From NCBI RefSeq assembly GCF_042655435.1, contig NZ_JBHSMG010000001.1, positions 1,240,001 to 1,304,000 of the forward strand: a stretch of 64,000 nucleotides of DNA. Direction: 5' to 3'. The translations under genes were made by a program, and so were the position numbers. Position 1 is the stretch's first letter. Every line of letters starts with the position of its first letter. This DNA is from Lysinimonas soli. GTDB taxonomy: Bacteria; Actinomycetota; Actinomycetes; Actinomycetales; Microbacteriaceae. The notes beneath the pieces were generated by a model. It did not search any database, had not been told where the DNA came from, and was given only the letters and a program-made list of their open reading frames with translations. This document shows positions 43,474-52,681 of this stretch, one piece after another.

Positions 43474-44384
43474 GACGGATCCAGCTTCACCCCGTGCACC
43501 CCGTTGTGATACTTCAAGGCCGGGAAGATCGCCGAGACCGAGAAGCCGACGCCGGGCACCGTGGTCGCCGAGAACATGCCGCCGAACAACTCGGTGCGCT
43601 CGCGCATCTCGGTGATTCCCCGGCCGACCGGCGACTGCGTCAGCGCCGCCAGGTCGTCATCCTGCGAGTAGCTGCGATTCTGCGCCTCGACATTGGGGTC
43701 GAGTCCGTTGCGGATCGCTTCGGCGCGGATGCCGTCGTCATCGACGAGCACCTCGAGCCCCTGCTCGGTCCACTTGAAGGTCACCCGGGCGTTCGTTCCC
43801 TCGCCGCCGTGCGTCAGGGCGTTGCTCAAGGCCTCCTGCAGAATCCGGTAGACCGCCAGCTCGGCGCCGTGCTTGAGGTCGAGGCGCGTTCCGCTCTCGA
43901 CGAAGTCGACCTCGAGGCCGGCGTCGCGCATGACCTTGAACAGCTCGCGAGCCGAGGAGAGGCTGGGCTGCGGGGCGGCATCCGCCTCGCCACCGCGCAC
44001 GACCGTCATGACGCGCCGCAGATCGGCGAGCGTCGAACGCGCGGCCTCGGCGATCGCCGAGGCGCTGCGGGTCGCGACATCCGGATCCGTGGTGGCCGCG
44101 TAACGCGCGCCGTCGGCCTGGCTGATGATGACCGAGACCGAATGGACGGCCAGCTCGTGCAGTTCGCGGATGATCCGCAGCCGGCTGGTCTGCTCGGCCA
44201 GCGACAGCTCCAGCTCGATGCGCTCGCGCTCCCAGTTCACCCGTCCGGCGAGGGCGGCGCGTTCGGCACGGCGGGCCCGGCGCCAGAGCACGAGGAGCAC
44301 GAGCGCGACGATCAGCAGCACGACCGCGGCGATGCCGAGCGCGAGACCGATGACGATCGAATTGTCCTGGAACCAGGCGTTCAC
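43470..44384 (-). CDS. Sensor histidine kinase, HisKA_3 family
   Basis: The 304-residue kinase has one N-terminal transmembrane helix (about residues 10-35), no evident sensor domain, a HisKA_3 box with IIRELHELAVHSVSVI, and an ATPase domain with EALSNALTHGG and GRGITEMRERTELFGG. A GGAGGAG site lies about 11 nt before GTG 44384. It is the partner of the receiver-only regulator that overlaps its stop. The signal cannot be read. Confidence 0.9.
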   Translation of the reverse strand: MNAWFQDNSIVIGLALGIAAVVLLIVALVLLVLWRRARRAERAALAGRVNWERERIELELSLAEQTSRLRIIRELHELAVHSVSVIISQADGARYAATTDPDVATRSASAIAEAARSTLADLRRVMTVVRGGEADAAPQPSLSSARELFKVMRDAGLEVDFVESGTRLDLKHGAELAVYRILQEALSNALTHGGEGTNARVTFKWTEQGLEVLVDDDGIRAEAIRNGLDPNVEAQNRSYSQDDDLAALTQSPVGRGITEMRERTELFGGMFSATTVPGVGFSVSAIFPALKYHNGVHGVKLDPS

Positions 44385-44458
44385 GCGAAAAGTCTCTCCT
44401 CCGGGCCATGATTCGGCCCGAAGGAGAGACTACCGGTCGCTCTGGACCGGGATTTCGG

Positions 44459-44815
44459 CTACTTCTGGGGTCCGACCGGCCCCATCGGCGGTTGGGGCGC
44501 GTTCGCGCGAAGGACCTCGAGCCGGGCCCGATACTCCTTCTCGTCGATGTCGCCCTGCGCGAAGCGCTCGGCGAGCGTCGTCTCAGCGGCCCGGGAGGCC
44601 GAGTCGGAGAAGGCGCCATGGCCCCAGGGACCGTGGCCCCACGGGCCGAAGCCGGCGGCGGCCCAGTGGCGACGGCGACGGGTCACCGCGATGATGACCG
44701 CGACGATCACGAGCAGCCAGAACAGGTGTCCGAGGATGAAGAGCAATCCGAAGCCGAAGCCCAGCGCAGGGTGCGCGAACGGGACTGCGGCTGCGAGAGC
44801 GGTGGAGGTGAGCAC
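44459..44815 (-). CDS. Small membrane protein with SHOCT domain
   Basis: The 118-residue protein has a hydrophobic N-terminal half (about residues 1-45), a basic stop RRRRHW, a Gly/His/Trp repeat (GPWGHGPWGHG), and a C-terminal SHOCT motif (LAERFAQGDIDEKEYRARLEVLR). SHOCT proteins are often membrane-associated and of unknown function. AAGGA lies 6 nt before the GTG start. Confidence 0.85.
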   Translation of the reverse strand: MLTSTALAAAVPFAHPALGFGFGLLFILGHLFWLLVIVAVIIAVTRRRRHWAAAGFGPWGHGPWGHGAFSDSASRAAETTLAERFAQGDIDEKEYRARLEVLRANAPQPPMGPVGPQK

Positions 44816-44964
44816 GGTGATCCTTCGATTCGAGGGTTCCGGCGGAACCCGATGACCTCACTCTCGTCGCTCGGTGCCCATCGCGAATCTGCCCGGCAGA
44901 TGCTCTCGACTACTCCCCCGGATGCACACCGGCGAGCCGGTGTACTCCCCGGCGGGGGCCAGGG

Positions 44965-45648
44965 CTATTCGCTCGCGCCGGGCGTGACCAGCCCGGTCTC
45001 GTAAGCGATCACGACGAGCTGCACGCGGTCGCGCGCCAGCAGCTTCGACATGATGCGCGAGACGTGGGTCTTGGCCGTGAGCGGGCTGAGGTACAACTCG
45101 CGCCCGATCTCGTCGTTGGTCAGGCCCTGGCCGACCAGCGCGAGCACCTCGCGCTCGCGCTCGGTGAGCACCGCGAGCCGGGCAGTATCGGGGGGCCGGT
45201 GGAACGTTCCGGCCACCCGTTCGAGCAGCCGCTTGGTCACGCGCGGGCTCAGCAGAGCCTCGCCCCCTGCGACGACGTGGACGGCGCGGATCAGTTCGAC
45301 CGGCTCGGTGTCTTTCACGAGGAAGCCGCTCGCGCCCGCGCGGATCGCCTGCGCGACGTACTCGTCGAGTTCGAAGGTCGTCACGACGACGACCCGCGTT
45401 CCGGCCAGCTCGGGGTTCGCCACGATCTGCTCGGTGGCCCACAGACCGTCGCCATCGGGCATCCGGATGTCCATCAGCACGACATCCGGGCGTTCGCGCG
45501 TCACCAGTGCGACCGCCTCGCGCCCCGTGGCGGCCTCCCCGACGACCTCGAGATCGGGCTCGGCCTCGAGCAGGCTGCGGAACCCCGCGCGGATCAGCTG
45601 CTGATCATCGGCCAAGGCGACGCGGATGACCGATCGAGGCTCGGTCAT
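44965..45648 (-). CDS. Two-component response regulator, NarL/LuxR family
   Basis: The 227-residue regulator has a receiver domain with phosphoacceptor Asp60 (VVLMDIRMPDG), Lys in VKDTEPVEL, and a C-terminal LuxR helix-turn-helix (LTEREREVLALVGQGLTNDEIG). It partners the kinase just upstream, whose stop codon overlaps its start by 4 nt. Its targets may include the divergent or neighbouring membrane-protein genes, but no site was identified. Confidence 0.93.
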   Translation of the reverse strand: MTEPRSVIRVALADDQQLIRAGFRSLLEAEPDLEVVGEAATGREAVALVTRERPDVVLMDIRMPDGDGLWATEQIVANPELAGTRVVVVTTFELDEYVAQAIRAGASGFLVKDTEPVELIRAVHVVAGGEALLSPRVTKRLLERVAGTFHRPPDTARLAVLTEREREVLALVGQGLTNDEIGRELYLSPLTAKTHVSRIMSKLLARDRVQLVVIAYETGLVTPGASE

Positions 45649-46919
45649 GCGAGGGTCTCCCGCAGTTCCGCGGCGTGGGCAGGCAGCGTCGCGACGACGG
45701 CGAAGCCGCCCCCTTCGGCGGGACCCGCGCTGAGGTTCCCGCCCAGCAACTCGGCGCGTTCGCGCATGCCCAGCAGCCCTCGTCCTCCCGACTCGGAGGC
45801 CGTCGGCGGCGAACTCCCCGTGCCGTCGTCGCGGATCTCGATGCGGTATCCGTCGGAATCCCGATCGAGCATGACGGTCGCGTGCGTCGCCCCCTCGGCG
45901 TGCCGGGTGACATTGGTGAGCGACTCCTGCGCGATGCGGTACAGCGCCAATTGCACGGGCTTGGGCACCTTCTCGGCGACGAGCCGGTCATCCAGCGTCA
46001 CGGTCAGCGACCCGGTGGCGACCGAGGCGACCAACCCGGGCAGCCGCGAGAGATCGGGTTCCGGCAGCAGCGGCGCGCTCGGATCCGCGCCCCCCTCGGC
46101 GCGGAGCACGCCCAGCACCGTGCGGACCTCGTCGAGGGCGGTCTTGCTCGTCTCCTTGATGCTCGCGAGGGCCTCCTTGGCCTTCTCGGGCTGCTTGTCC
46201 ATCAGGTGCAGACCGACGCCCGCCTGCACGTTGATCTGACTCAGCGAGTGCGCGAGCACGTCGTGCAGTTCGCGCGCGATGCGCACGCGTTCGGCCTGCA
46301 CCTCGGTCTGCCGCCGCTGCGAGAGGATGCGACGGAACTCGTCTCCGCGTTCGCGGCGGGTGCGGATTCCCTCGCCGATGCCCACGACGATCAGGATGCC
46401 GAGGGTCGTTGCCGCGATGCGCGGCCCGGTGATGCGATCGGCGCCCATCGCGACCGCGACCGACAGGGTCGCGGTCCAGGCCACGGCGATCGAGACCCAG
46501 GCCCACACCCGCGCGTTCCGCACGATGGCGCTCACGATCCCGAAGGCGAGCGCGAGGTACGGCGGGCCGTAGTGGCTGTTCACGAACAGGTCGAGGGCCG
46601 CACCGACGGCGGTCACCGCGACCACCGGACCGGGAAAGCGCCGCGCCCCGATCAGGGCGAGCGGGCCGATCAGGGCGATCCCGATCGAGACCGCCGCCTC
46701 GGTCGGGGCGAGATGGAACCACCGAGCGAGAGCGACCGCGACGGGCACCTGCACGAAGAAGGACAGCAGGACGGGGACCCACAGGCTCGCCCAGCGCGGA
46801 AAGCGCGCGTGCTCGGCTGCCCCGGCATGCCATCCGTTCCAGGAGTCGTGCCGCTGCATCCAGAGGGCGTACGCCGCGGCGCGCCGCTCCTCGCGCGAGG
46901 GGGCGGACGGCGCAGGCAT
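45645..46919 (-). CDS. Sensor histidine kinase, HisKA_3 family
   Basis: The 424-residue kinase has four to five transmembrane helices (about residues 45-180), a coiled linker, the HisKA_3 box RELHDVLAHSLSQINVQAG, and an ATPase domain with QESLTNVTRHA and GRGLLGMRERAELLGG. ATG 46919 has TAGCAT 6 nt upstream and no ribosome-binding site, so leaderless transcription is likely. The 3' end overlaps the response regulator gene. Confidence 0.93.
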   Translation of the reverse strand: MPAPSAPSREERRAAAYALWMQRHDSWNGWHAGAAEHARFPRWASLWVPVLLSFFVQVPVAVALARWFHLAPTEAAVSIGIALIGPLALIGARRFPGPVVAVTAVGAALDLFVNSHYGPPYLALAFGIVSAIVRNARVWAWVSIAVAWTATLSVAVAMGADRITGPRIAATTLGILIVVGIGEGIRTRRERGDEFRRILSQRRQTEVQAERVRIARELHDVLAHSLSQINVQAGVGLHLMDKQPEKAKEALASIKETSKTALDEVRTVLGVLRAEGGADPSAPLLPEPDLSRLPGLVASVATGSLTVTLDDRLVAEKVPKPVQLALYRIAQESLTNVTRHAEGATHATVMLDRDSDGYRIEIRDDGTGSSPPTASESGGRGLLGMRERAELLGGNLSAGPAEGGGFAVVATLPAHAAELRETLA

Positions 46920-47005
46920 GGCTCGATGCTACGCGCGGGCCGAGCGCAGCACGTCCGCTGACGGGGTGGCGCCGGCTACTCCCTCGGGAGTACCCACGCT
47001 GACGG

Positions 47006-47479
47006 CTACGCCTTCGGGATCGTCTTCTCGAGCGCCGCGATCTTGTCGAGCAGCGCCCCGATCGAGGCGTCCTGCGCCGCCAGATGCAGCTGGATCTGCT
47101 TGGCCTCCTCGAGAATCGCGCCGGCATCCTTGTAGGTCGCCGCCGCGCGGTCGTCGGATGCCGCGGCCTGGATGTTCTGCCCCACGATGATCACCGGCAA
47201 CAGCACCAGCTGCAGGAAGGTCTGGGCGATCCAGCCGACGATGATGATCGCGCTCCCGCTCGCCAGCGCGGCGGGAAGGCTCACCAGGGAGAGCGCCGCG
47301 AAGGCGTAGGCCGCCCACATGGTTCCGACCGACTTGGTGATGCCCAGCCCGATGCGGCCGTTGAACTTGGCCACCGAGCTGGTGCGGCGCCGGCTCGCCG
47401 ACTTGTGAACCGTCGGCGGTCCCTCGGCCACGCGCTCGGTAACGCGCGGGTGGGGCTGGTAGTGGTAATCGGTGGTCAT
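47006..47479 (-). CDS. Small membrane protein, DUF1003-like
   Basis: The 157-residue protein has two hydrophobic helices (about residues 54-100) followed by VIIVGQNIQAAASDDRAAAT and a helical tail. The layout resembles DUF1003 proteins, where a second helix ends in PxIxxSQNRQ and a charged helix. Function is unknown. ATG 47479 is preceded by AAGGAG about 6 nt upstream, which decides the start. Confidence 0.65.
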   Translation of the reverse strand: MTTDYHYQPHPRVTERVAEGPPTVHKSASRRRTSSVAKFNGRIGLGITKSVGTMWAAYAFAALSLVSLPAALASGSAIIIVGWIAQTFLQLVLLPVIIVGQNIQAAASDDRAAATYKDAGAILEEAKQIQLHLAAQDASIGALLDKIAALEKTIPKA

Positions 47480-47570
47480 GGAGCGGCTCCTTCGCGGCGA
47501 CGTGCAGGTGATGACGTGGACTCCATGATCGTGCACCTAGCATCGAGAAACCGAGATTCCGAGGAGTCGC

Positions 47571-48083
47571 ATGACCGAGGCGAAGCCACCGACACACACC
47601 GCACTGGACCGCGTCTTCCGGGTGAGCCTCGCGCTGAAGGGCGCCGACGGCATCCTGGAGCTGATCGGCGGGGTCCTCCTGCTGCTGGTGTCGCCGCGTC
47701 AGCTCAACGACCTGGTGCGGGTGCTCACGCAGCACGAGCTCTCCGAGGATCCGCACGACCTGATCGCGACCACGCTGGTGCATGCGGTCAGCGGGCTCTC
47801 GACGTCGGCATCCCTGTTCGGCGCGATCTACCTGCTGCTGCACGGCCTGGTGAAGGTCGTGCTCGTCATCGCGGTGCTGCTCGACCGGCTGTGGGCCTAC
47901 CTGTGGATCATGGCGTTCCTGGCGATCTTCATCGTCTACCAGTGCTATCAGCTCGTCGTCGGTTTCGGCTGGGGTCTCGCCCTGCTCACCGCCTTCGACG
48001 TGTTCGTCGTCTGGCTGACCTGGCGGGAGTACCGCATCCATCGCGATCGTCGTCGACAGACGACGGCGGCCGCGTCGCCGTGA
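47571..48083 (+). CDS. DUF2127 family membrane protein
   Basis: The 170-residue protein has four hydrophobic helices and the DUF2127 marks FRVSLALKGADGILELIGG and LLHGLVKVVLVIAVL, where helices are joined by short loops. Function is unknown. A GAGGAG site lies 5 nt before ATG 47571. It is divergent from the DUF1003-like gene. Confidence 0.85.
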   Translation: MTEAKPPTHTALDRVFRVSLALKGADGILELIGGVLLLLVSPRQLNDLVRVLTQHELSEDPHDLIATTLVHAVSGLSTSASLFGAIYLLLHGLVKVVLVIAVLLDRLWAYLWIMAFLAIFIVYQCYQLVVGFGWGLALLTAFDVFVVWLTWREYRIHRDRRRQTTAAASP

Positions 48084-48093
48084 GAACCGCCTT

Positions 48094-48534
48094 TCAGATG
48101 CCGGCCTTGTCGATGGCCGACTGCACGGAGCGCAGGTAGGCGTCGCTCGTGTAGGTCGCACCGCTGACGTTCGAGACCTTGGCCGACTGCGAGGCGAGCA
48201 CCTCGGAGCGAAGGATCGGCGCCGCCGCCTTGCTGAGCTGCACGGACCGGCCGCCCTGATCGGTCAGATGCAGCGCGACGACATCGGTGATCTTGCCCGA
48301 GACGACGACGATCTTCACCTGCACGCTGCCGTACTGCGTGTTCTCGGAGGTTCCCGTGAACGAGCCCGAGACGGTGGTGCCGCTCGACGACGGGCCGGGA
48401 CTCGTCGAGCCGGACGAGCCGGGACTCGGCGGCGGGTTGACCGTGCGGGAGTCGAAGACGACCCCGAGCTGCCAGGCCGCGGTCAGCACGATCGCCGATC
48501 CGACCGCGCCGAGCACCATCGCCCGGGCCCTCAC
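48094..48534 (-). CDS. FMN-binding domain protein (membrane-anchored)
   Basis: The 146-residue protein has an N-terminal helix (about residues 5-26), a Ser/Pro/Gly-rich linker, and an FMN-binding domain with VQVKIVVVSGKITDVVAL and the flavinylation-type motif SGATYTSDAY, where Thr would carry FMN. Such domains pass electrons outside the membrane. GTG 48534 overlaps the stop of the ferric-reductase-like gene (GTGA), so the two act together. Confidence 0.88.
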   Translation of the reverse strand: MRARAMVLGAVGSAIVLTAAWQLGVVFDSRTVNPPPSPGSSGSTSPGPSSSGTTVSGSFTGTSENTQYGSVQVKIVVVSGKITDVVALHLTDQGGRSVQLSKAAAPILRSEVLASQSAKVSNVSGATYTSDAYLRSVQSAIDKAGI

Positions 48535-49937
48535 CAGTCGAACCTCTCCGCGTGGATCTGGTGGTCGGGCAGTCCGGCGGCGCGGGCATCCGCCTCGATC
48601 TCGTCGAGCCACGCGGTGGGACCGCAGAGATACAGGTCGCTCTGCAGCAGATCGGGGAAGAGCCGCAGCAGGGTGAGACCCGAGTCGGCGGCGGCCTGCG
48701 TCATCCACGCCGGGCCGTCGGCGCTGCGACGCCCGATCATCGTGGTCACCGCGATGCCCCTCTCGCGGGCGAGCGCGTCGATCTCGCCCCACAGGAAGGT
48801 GTCATCCGGCCGCGACGCCCGCAGCAGTACCGTCGCCTCGCCCGGGGCCAGCTGCGCGTCCTGCAGCATCGCCCGCACCGGTGTGATGCCGATTCCCGCC
48901 GCCACGACCGCGAGCTTCGGCGCCGTGCGCCCCGCGTCGGTGAACACGCCGTAGGGACCTTCGAACCACACGCGGGTGCCGGGACGCACGGCGCTGATGC
49001 TGCGGGTTCCCTCACCGAGGTCGCGCACCGTGATGCGCAGCTCGGTGTCGGTGGGGGCGGCCGAGAGCGAGATCGGATGCGAGTGCCACCAGGTGCCCGG
49101 CGTCCAGAACCGCCAGACGAAGAACTGACCGCCCGCCGACTGCAGTGCCCGCAGTCGCCGTCCGGCGAGGTGGATCGACACGACGCCGGGGGCCTCCTCG
49201 GTCATCCGGTCGACCCGCAGGCCGTGCTGGATGCTGGCGATCAGCGGCTCGAGGAAGCGGTGGAGGAAGATCGCGCCGAAGGCGATCACGTAGAGCAGCA
49301 GCCAGTAGACGCGCTCGATGCTCGTCGGAGAGAAGACCTTGCCGATGCTGAGCTGGTGCGGGATCGACGCCACAACGGCGGCGTAGCTCAGCAGGTGGAT
49401 GAGATGCCAGGTCTCGTAGCTGACGCGCCGTCGCACGGCCACGAACGAGCTCACGATCACGACCGCCAGCAGCCCGAGGGCCGCGACCGCGAGCGGCATG
49501 TCGGGAATCGAGAGCAGGGGGGCGAGCTCGGCGATCGGGTCGATCCCGGTGCCCAGTCCGTATCCGATCAGCAGCAGGAGCCCGTGGGCGACGAGCAGGT
49601 AGAAGGCGGGCTTGCCGAGAGCCCGGTGCACCGCGATCGCGCGGTCGTGTCCGATCGCCCGGTCGATGAACGGCACCCGGGCCGCGAGCAGCAGCATGGC
49701 GAGCACGAAGTCGGTGCCGACCAGACCGGTGACGATGCCGGCGCTCGTGACCGCGTCGGGGACCGTGGCGAAGCGCGAGACCCCTCCCGTCAGCAGGAAG
49801 AGCGCGACCGCGATCGAGGCGCTCAGCCAGAGCGAGACGACCAGGATGTCGCCGACCCGGGCGCGGCGTCGGTACATGGCCGCGTGGTCGGGAGTCGGGC
49901 GGGACAGGCGCGACTGCGATCGCGTGTCGATCGTCAT
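48531..49937 (-). CDS. Ferric-reductase-like transmembrane flavoprotein
   Basis: The 468-residue protein has six transmembrane helices (about residues 28-235) with His residues in HRALGKP, HGLLLLIG, HLIHLLSYA and ASIPHQ suited to two hemes. A ferredoxin-reductase module follows: FAD-binding WWHSHPISLSAAP and NAD(P)-binding AAGIGITPVRAML and YLCGPTAWLDE. It moves electrons from NAD(P)H across the membrane to heme and then to an acceptor, probably the FMN-binding protein that overlaps its end. Confidence 0.9.
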   Translation of the reverse strand: MTIDTRSQSRLSRPTPDHAAMYRRRARVGDILVVSLWLSASIAVALFLLTGGVSRFATVPDAVTSAGIVTGLVGTDFVLAMLLLAARVPFIDRAIGHDRAIAVHRALGKPAFYLLVAHGLLLLIGYGLGTGIDPIAELAPLLSIPDMPLAVAALGLLAVVIVSSFVAVRRRVSYETWHLIHLLSYAAVVASIPHQLSIGKVFSPTSIERVYWLLLYVIAFGAIFLHRFLEPLIASIQHGLRVDRMTEEAPGVVSIHLAGRRLRALQSAGGQFFVWRFWTPGTWWHSHPISLSAAPTDTELRITVRDLGEGTRSISAVRPGTRVWFEGPYGVFTDAGRTAPKLAVVAAGIGITPVRAMLQDAQLAPGEATVLLRASRPDDTFLWGEIDALARERGIAVTTMIGRRSADGPAWMTQAAADSGLTLLRLFPDLLQSDLYLCGPTAWLDEIEADARAAGLPDHQIHAERFDW

Positions 49938-50105
49938 GGAGCGCTCTCCGGCATCCTGCGAGTCTGGCGCTCGGGCCGCTCCCGATGGAAGGGCCTTTCG
50001 ACCCGGCCTCGCGCCGAGTCGCGGAGCCTTGTCAGGACCGTCGGCCGGGAGTAGCTTGCCGTGCAGGTGCTCGGCGTCGACGCCGGGCAGGACTAGGAGC
50101 AGACC

Positions 50106-50690
50106 ATGTCCGATCTCAATGCCCCCACGCCCGCAGGAAGTTCGTTCGCCGATCCCGGGGCTCTCGGCCTCGGCGGCTTCGCCTTGACGACCTTCGTGCT
50201 CAGCATGGCGAACTCCGGTTTCGTCGCCGGCGCAGGCGTCGCCGTGCTGGGGCTCGCGCTGTTCTACGGCGGGATCGCGCAGTTCGCCGCCGGCATCTGG
50301 GAGTTCGCCCGCGGCAACACCTTCGCCGCGACCGCGTTCTGCTCGTTCGGCGCGTTCTGGCTCGCGTTCTGGTTCCTCGTCGTGTCGAAGGGCGACGCGG
50401 GCGCCGGTGGCGCGGGTGTCGGGGTGTTCCTGCTGGCGTGGACCATCTTCACCGCCTACATGACGATCGCCGCGATCAAGACCAACATGGTCGTCCTGCT
50501 GGTCTTCATCGCGTTGACCGTGACGTTCCTCTTTCTCACCCTGGGCGCTTTCACCAGCCAGGCGGTCATGACGCACATCGGCGGGTACCTCGGGCTGCTC
50601 ACGGCGGCCTTCGCCTGGTACGGATCGTTCGCGACAGTGCTGAACTCGACCTTCAAGCGGACCGTTCTGCCGGTCGGCCCCGCCAGCTAG
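50106..50690 (+). CDS. satP: Acetate uptake transporter, GPR1/FUN34/YaaH family
   Basis: The 194-residue protein has six hydrophobic helices, the SatP size. It begins ADPGALGLGGFALTTFVLSM and has FYGGIAQFAAGIWEFARGNTF, both family features. It takes up acetate or succinate by proton symport. AGGAGC precedes ATG 50106. The acetyl-CoA synthetase gene follows 20 nt later, so uptake and activation of acetate are encoded together. Confidence 0.92.
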   Translation: MSDLNAPTPAGSSFADPGALGLGGFALTTFVLSMANSGFVAGAGVAVLGLALFYGGIAQFAAGIWEFARGNTFAATAFCSFGAFWLAFWFLVVSKGDAGAGGAGVGVFLLAWTIFTAYMTIAAIKTNMVVLLVFIALTVTFLFLTLGAFTSQAVMTHIGGYLGLLTAAFAWYGSFATVLNSTFKRTVLPVGPAS

Positions 50691-50710
50691 GCCACTCCGA
50701 CACCAGCGCG

Positions 50711-52678
50711 ATGTCGACAACGGAAGCAGCACTCTCGAACCTCTCCCACGAGGAGCGTCGGTTCTTTCCGAGCCCCGAGTTCGCGGCGCAGGCCAACGTC
50801 ACGGCAGCGGCATACGCCGAGGCGGCGGCCGACCGTCCCGCGTATTGGGCCAGGCAGGCCGAGCGGCTGAGCTGGGACCGCAGATGGGATCAGGTGCTCG
50901 ACTGGAGCAGAGCTCCCTTCGCCCGATGGTTCGTCGGCGGCCAGCTCAATGTCGCCTACAACTGCCTCGACCGGCACGTCGAAGCCGGTCTGGGCGACCG
51001 CGTCGCCTACTACTTCGAGGGCGAGCCGGGCGACACCCGGATCATCACCTATCTCGAACTGACCGACATGGTCTGCCAAGCGGCGAACACGCTGGAGAGT
51101 CTCGGCGTGAAGGCCGGCGACCGGGTGGCGATCTACATGCCGATGATCCCCGAGACGATCGTGGCGATGCTCGCCTGCGCCCGGATCGGTGCGCCGCACA
51201 CTGTCGTCTTCGGCGGCTTCAGCGCCGAGGCGCTCGGGGCGCGCATCGACGACTGCGAGGCCCGGATCGTGATCACCGCCGACGGAGGCTACCGTCGCGG
51301 CGCCCCGGCGGCCCTCAAACCCGCGGTCGACCAGGCGCTGTCGACGCGCCCCGAGGTCAGGACCGTGCTTGTCGTGAAGCGCACCGGTCAGGATGTCGAC
51401 TGGACCGAGGGCCGCGACCGCTGGTGGCACGACACCGTGGACCATGCCAGCACCACGCACCAGCCGCAACCCTTCGACGCCGAGCACCCGCTCTATGTCA
51501 TGTACACCTCGGGCACCACGGGCAAGCCGAAGGGGATCCTGCACACCTCGGCCGGTTACCTCCTGGGGTGCTCCCTGACGCAATGGGAGGTATTCGACCT
51601 CAAGGCCGACACCGACGTCTACTGGACGGCCGCCGATATCGGCTGGGTCACGGGGCACAGCTACATCGTCTACGGCCCGCTCTCGAACGGGACCACCTCC
51701 GTGCTCTACGAGGGCACCCCCGACTCTCCCCATCGGGGGCGTTGGTGGGAGATCATCGACAAGTACCAGGTGACGACCCTGTACTGCGCGCCCACGACCA
51801 TCCGCACCTTCATGAAGTGGGGCAAGGAGATTCCCGCCGACTACGACCTCTCGAGTCTCAAGATCATCGGATCGGTCGGGGAACCTATCAACCCCGAGGC
51901 GTACATCTGGTACCGCACGAACATCGGGCACGATCGGGTGCCTGTGGTGGACACCTGGTGGCAGACCGAGACCGGATCCCAGATGATCAGCCCGCTGCCC
52001 GGGGTCACGGCGGGCAAGCCGGGAGCGGCGATGACCGCTCTGCCGGGCATCGCCGTCGATATCGTCGACAACGCAGGCAAGTCCGTGCCCAACGGGAGCG
52101 GCGGGTACCTGGTCATCACCGAGCCGTGGCCGTCGATGCTGCGAACGATCTGGGGCGATGACGACCGCTACCGCGAGACGTACTGGAGTCGCTTCCCCGG
52201 TCGTTACTTCGCGGGTGACGGAGCCAAGCGGGACGATGACGGCGACATCTGGCTGCTCGGCCGCGTCGATGACGTGATGAACATCTCGGGGCACCGGCTC
52301 TCGACCACCGAGATCGAGTCGGCCCTGGTGTCGAACCCCAAGGTGGCCGAGGCCGCCGTGGTCGGTGCGGCGGACGAGACCACGGGACATGCGATCGTCG
52401 CGTTCGTCATCCTGCGCAGCGAGGCCGGTGACGGGGGCGAGCACATCGTCAGGGAACTGCGCGAGCACGTCGCCGCCGAGATCGGCCCGATCGCGAAACC
52501 ACGCCAGATCATGATCGTGGCGGAACTGCCCAAGACACGGTCCGGCAAGATCATGCGGCGCCTGCTCAAGGATGTCGCCGAGGACCGCCCCGTCGGCGAC
52601 GTTACGACGCTGGCCGACTCCGGCGTGATGGATGCCATCCGAGCGGGTATCGCATCGTCGGCTCACGACGAGGACTGA
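50711..52678 (+). CDS. acs: Acetate-CoA ligase
   Basis: The 655-residue AMP-forming synthetase converts acetate, ATP and CoA to acetyl-CoA. The motifs are intact: P-loop YTSGTTGKPKGILHT, ADIGWVTGHSYIVYGPL, DTWWQTETGSQM, GDGAKRDDDGDIWLLGR, and the catalytic Lys in PKTRSGKIMRRLL, which is also the usual acetylation site. ATG 50711 gives the normal N-terminus. It follows satP directly. Confidence 0.96.
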   Translation: MSTTEAALSNLSHEERRFFPSPEFAAQANVTAAAYAEAAADRPAYWARQAERLSWDRRWDQVLDWSRAPFARWFVGGQLNVAYNCLDRHVEAGLGDRVAYYFEGEPGDTRIITYLELTDMVCQAANTLESLGVKAGDRVAIYMPMIPETIVAMLACARIGAPHTVVFGGFSAEALGARIDDCEARIVITADGGYRRGAPAALKPAVDQALSTRPEVRTVLVVKRTGQDVDWTEGRDRWWHDTVDHASTTHQPQPFDAEHPLYVMYTSGTTGKPKGILHTSAGYLLGCSLTQWEVFDLKADTDVYWTAADIGWVTGHSYIVYGPLSNGTTSVLYEGTPDSPHRGRWWEIIDKYQVTTLYCAPTTIRTFMKWGKEIPADYDLSSLKIIGSVGEPINPEAYIWYRTNIGHDRVPVVDTWWQTETGSQMISPLPGVTAGKPGAAMTALPGIAVDIVDNAGKSVPNGSGGYLVITEPWPSMLRTIWGDDDRYRETYWSRFPGRYFAGDGAKRDDDGDIWLLGRVDDVMNISGHRLSTTEIESALVSNPKVAEAAVVGAADETTGHAIVAFVILRSEAGDGGEHIVRELREHVAAEIGPIAKPRQIMIVAELPKTRSGKIMRRLLKDVAEDRPVGDVTTLADSGVMDAIRAGIASSAHDED

Positions 52679-52681
52679 CGC

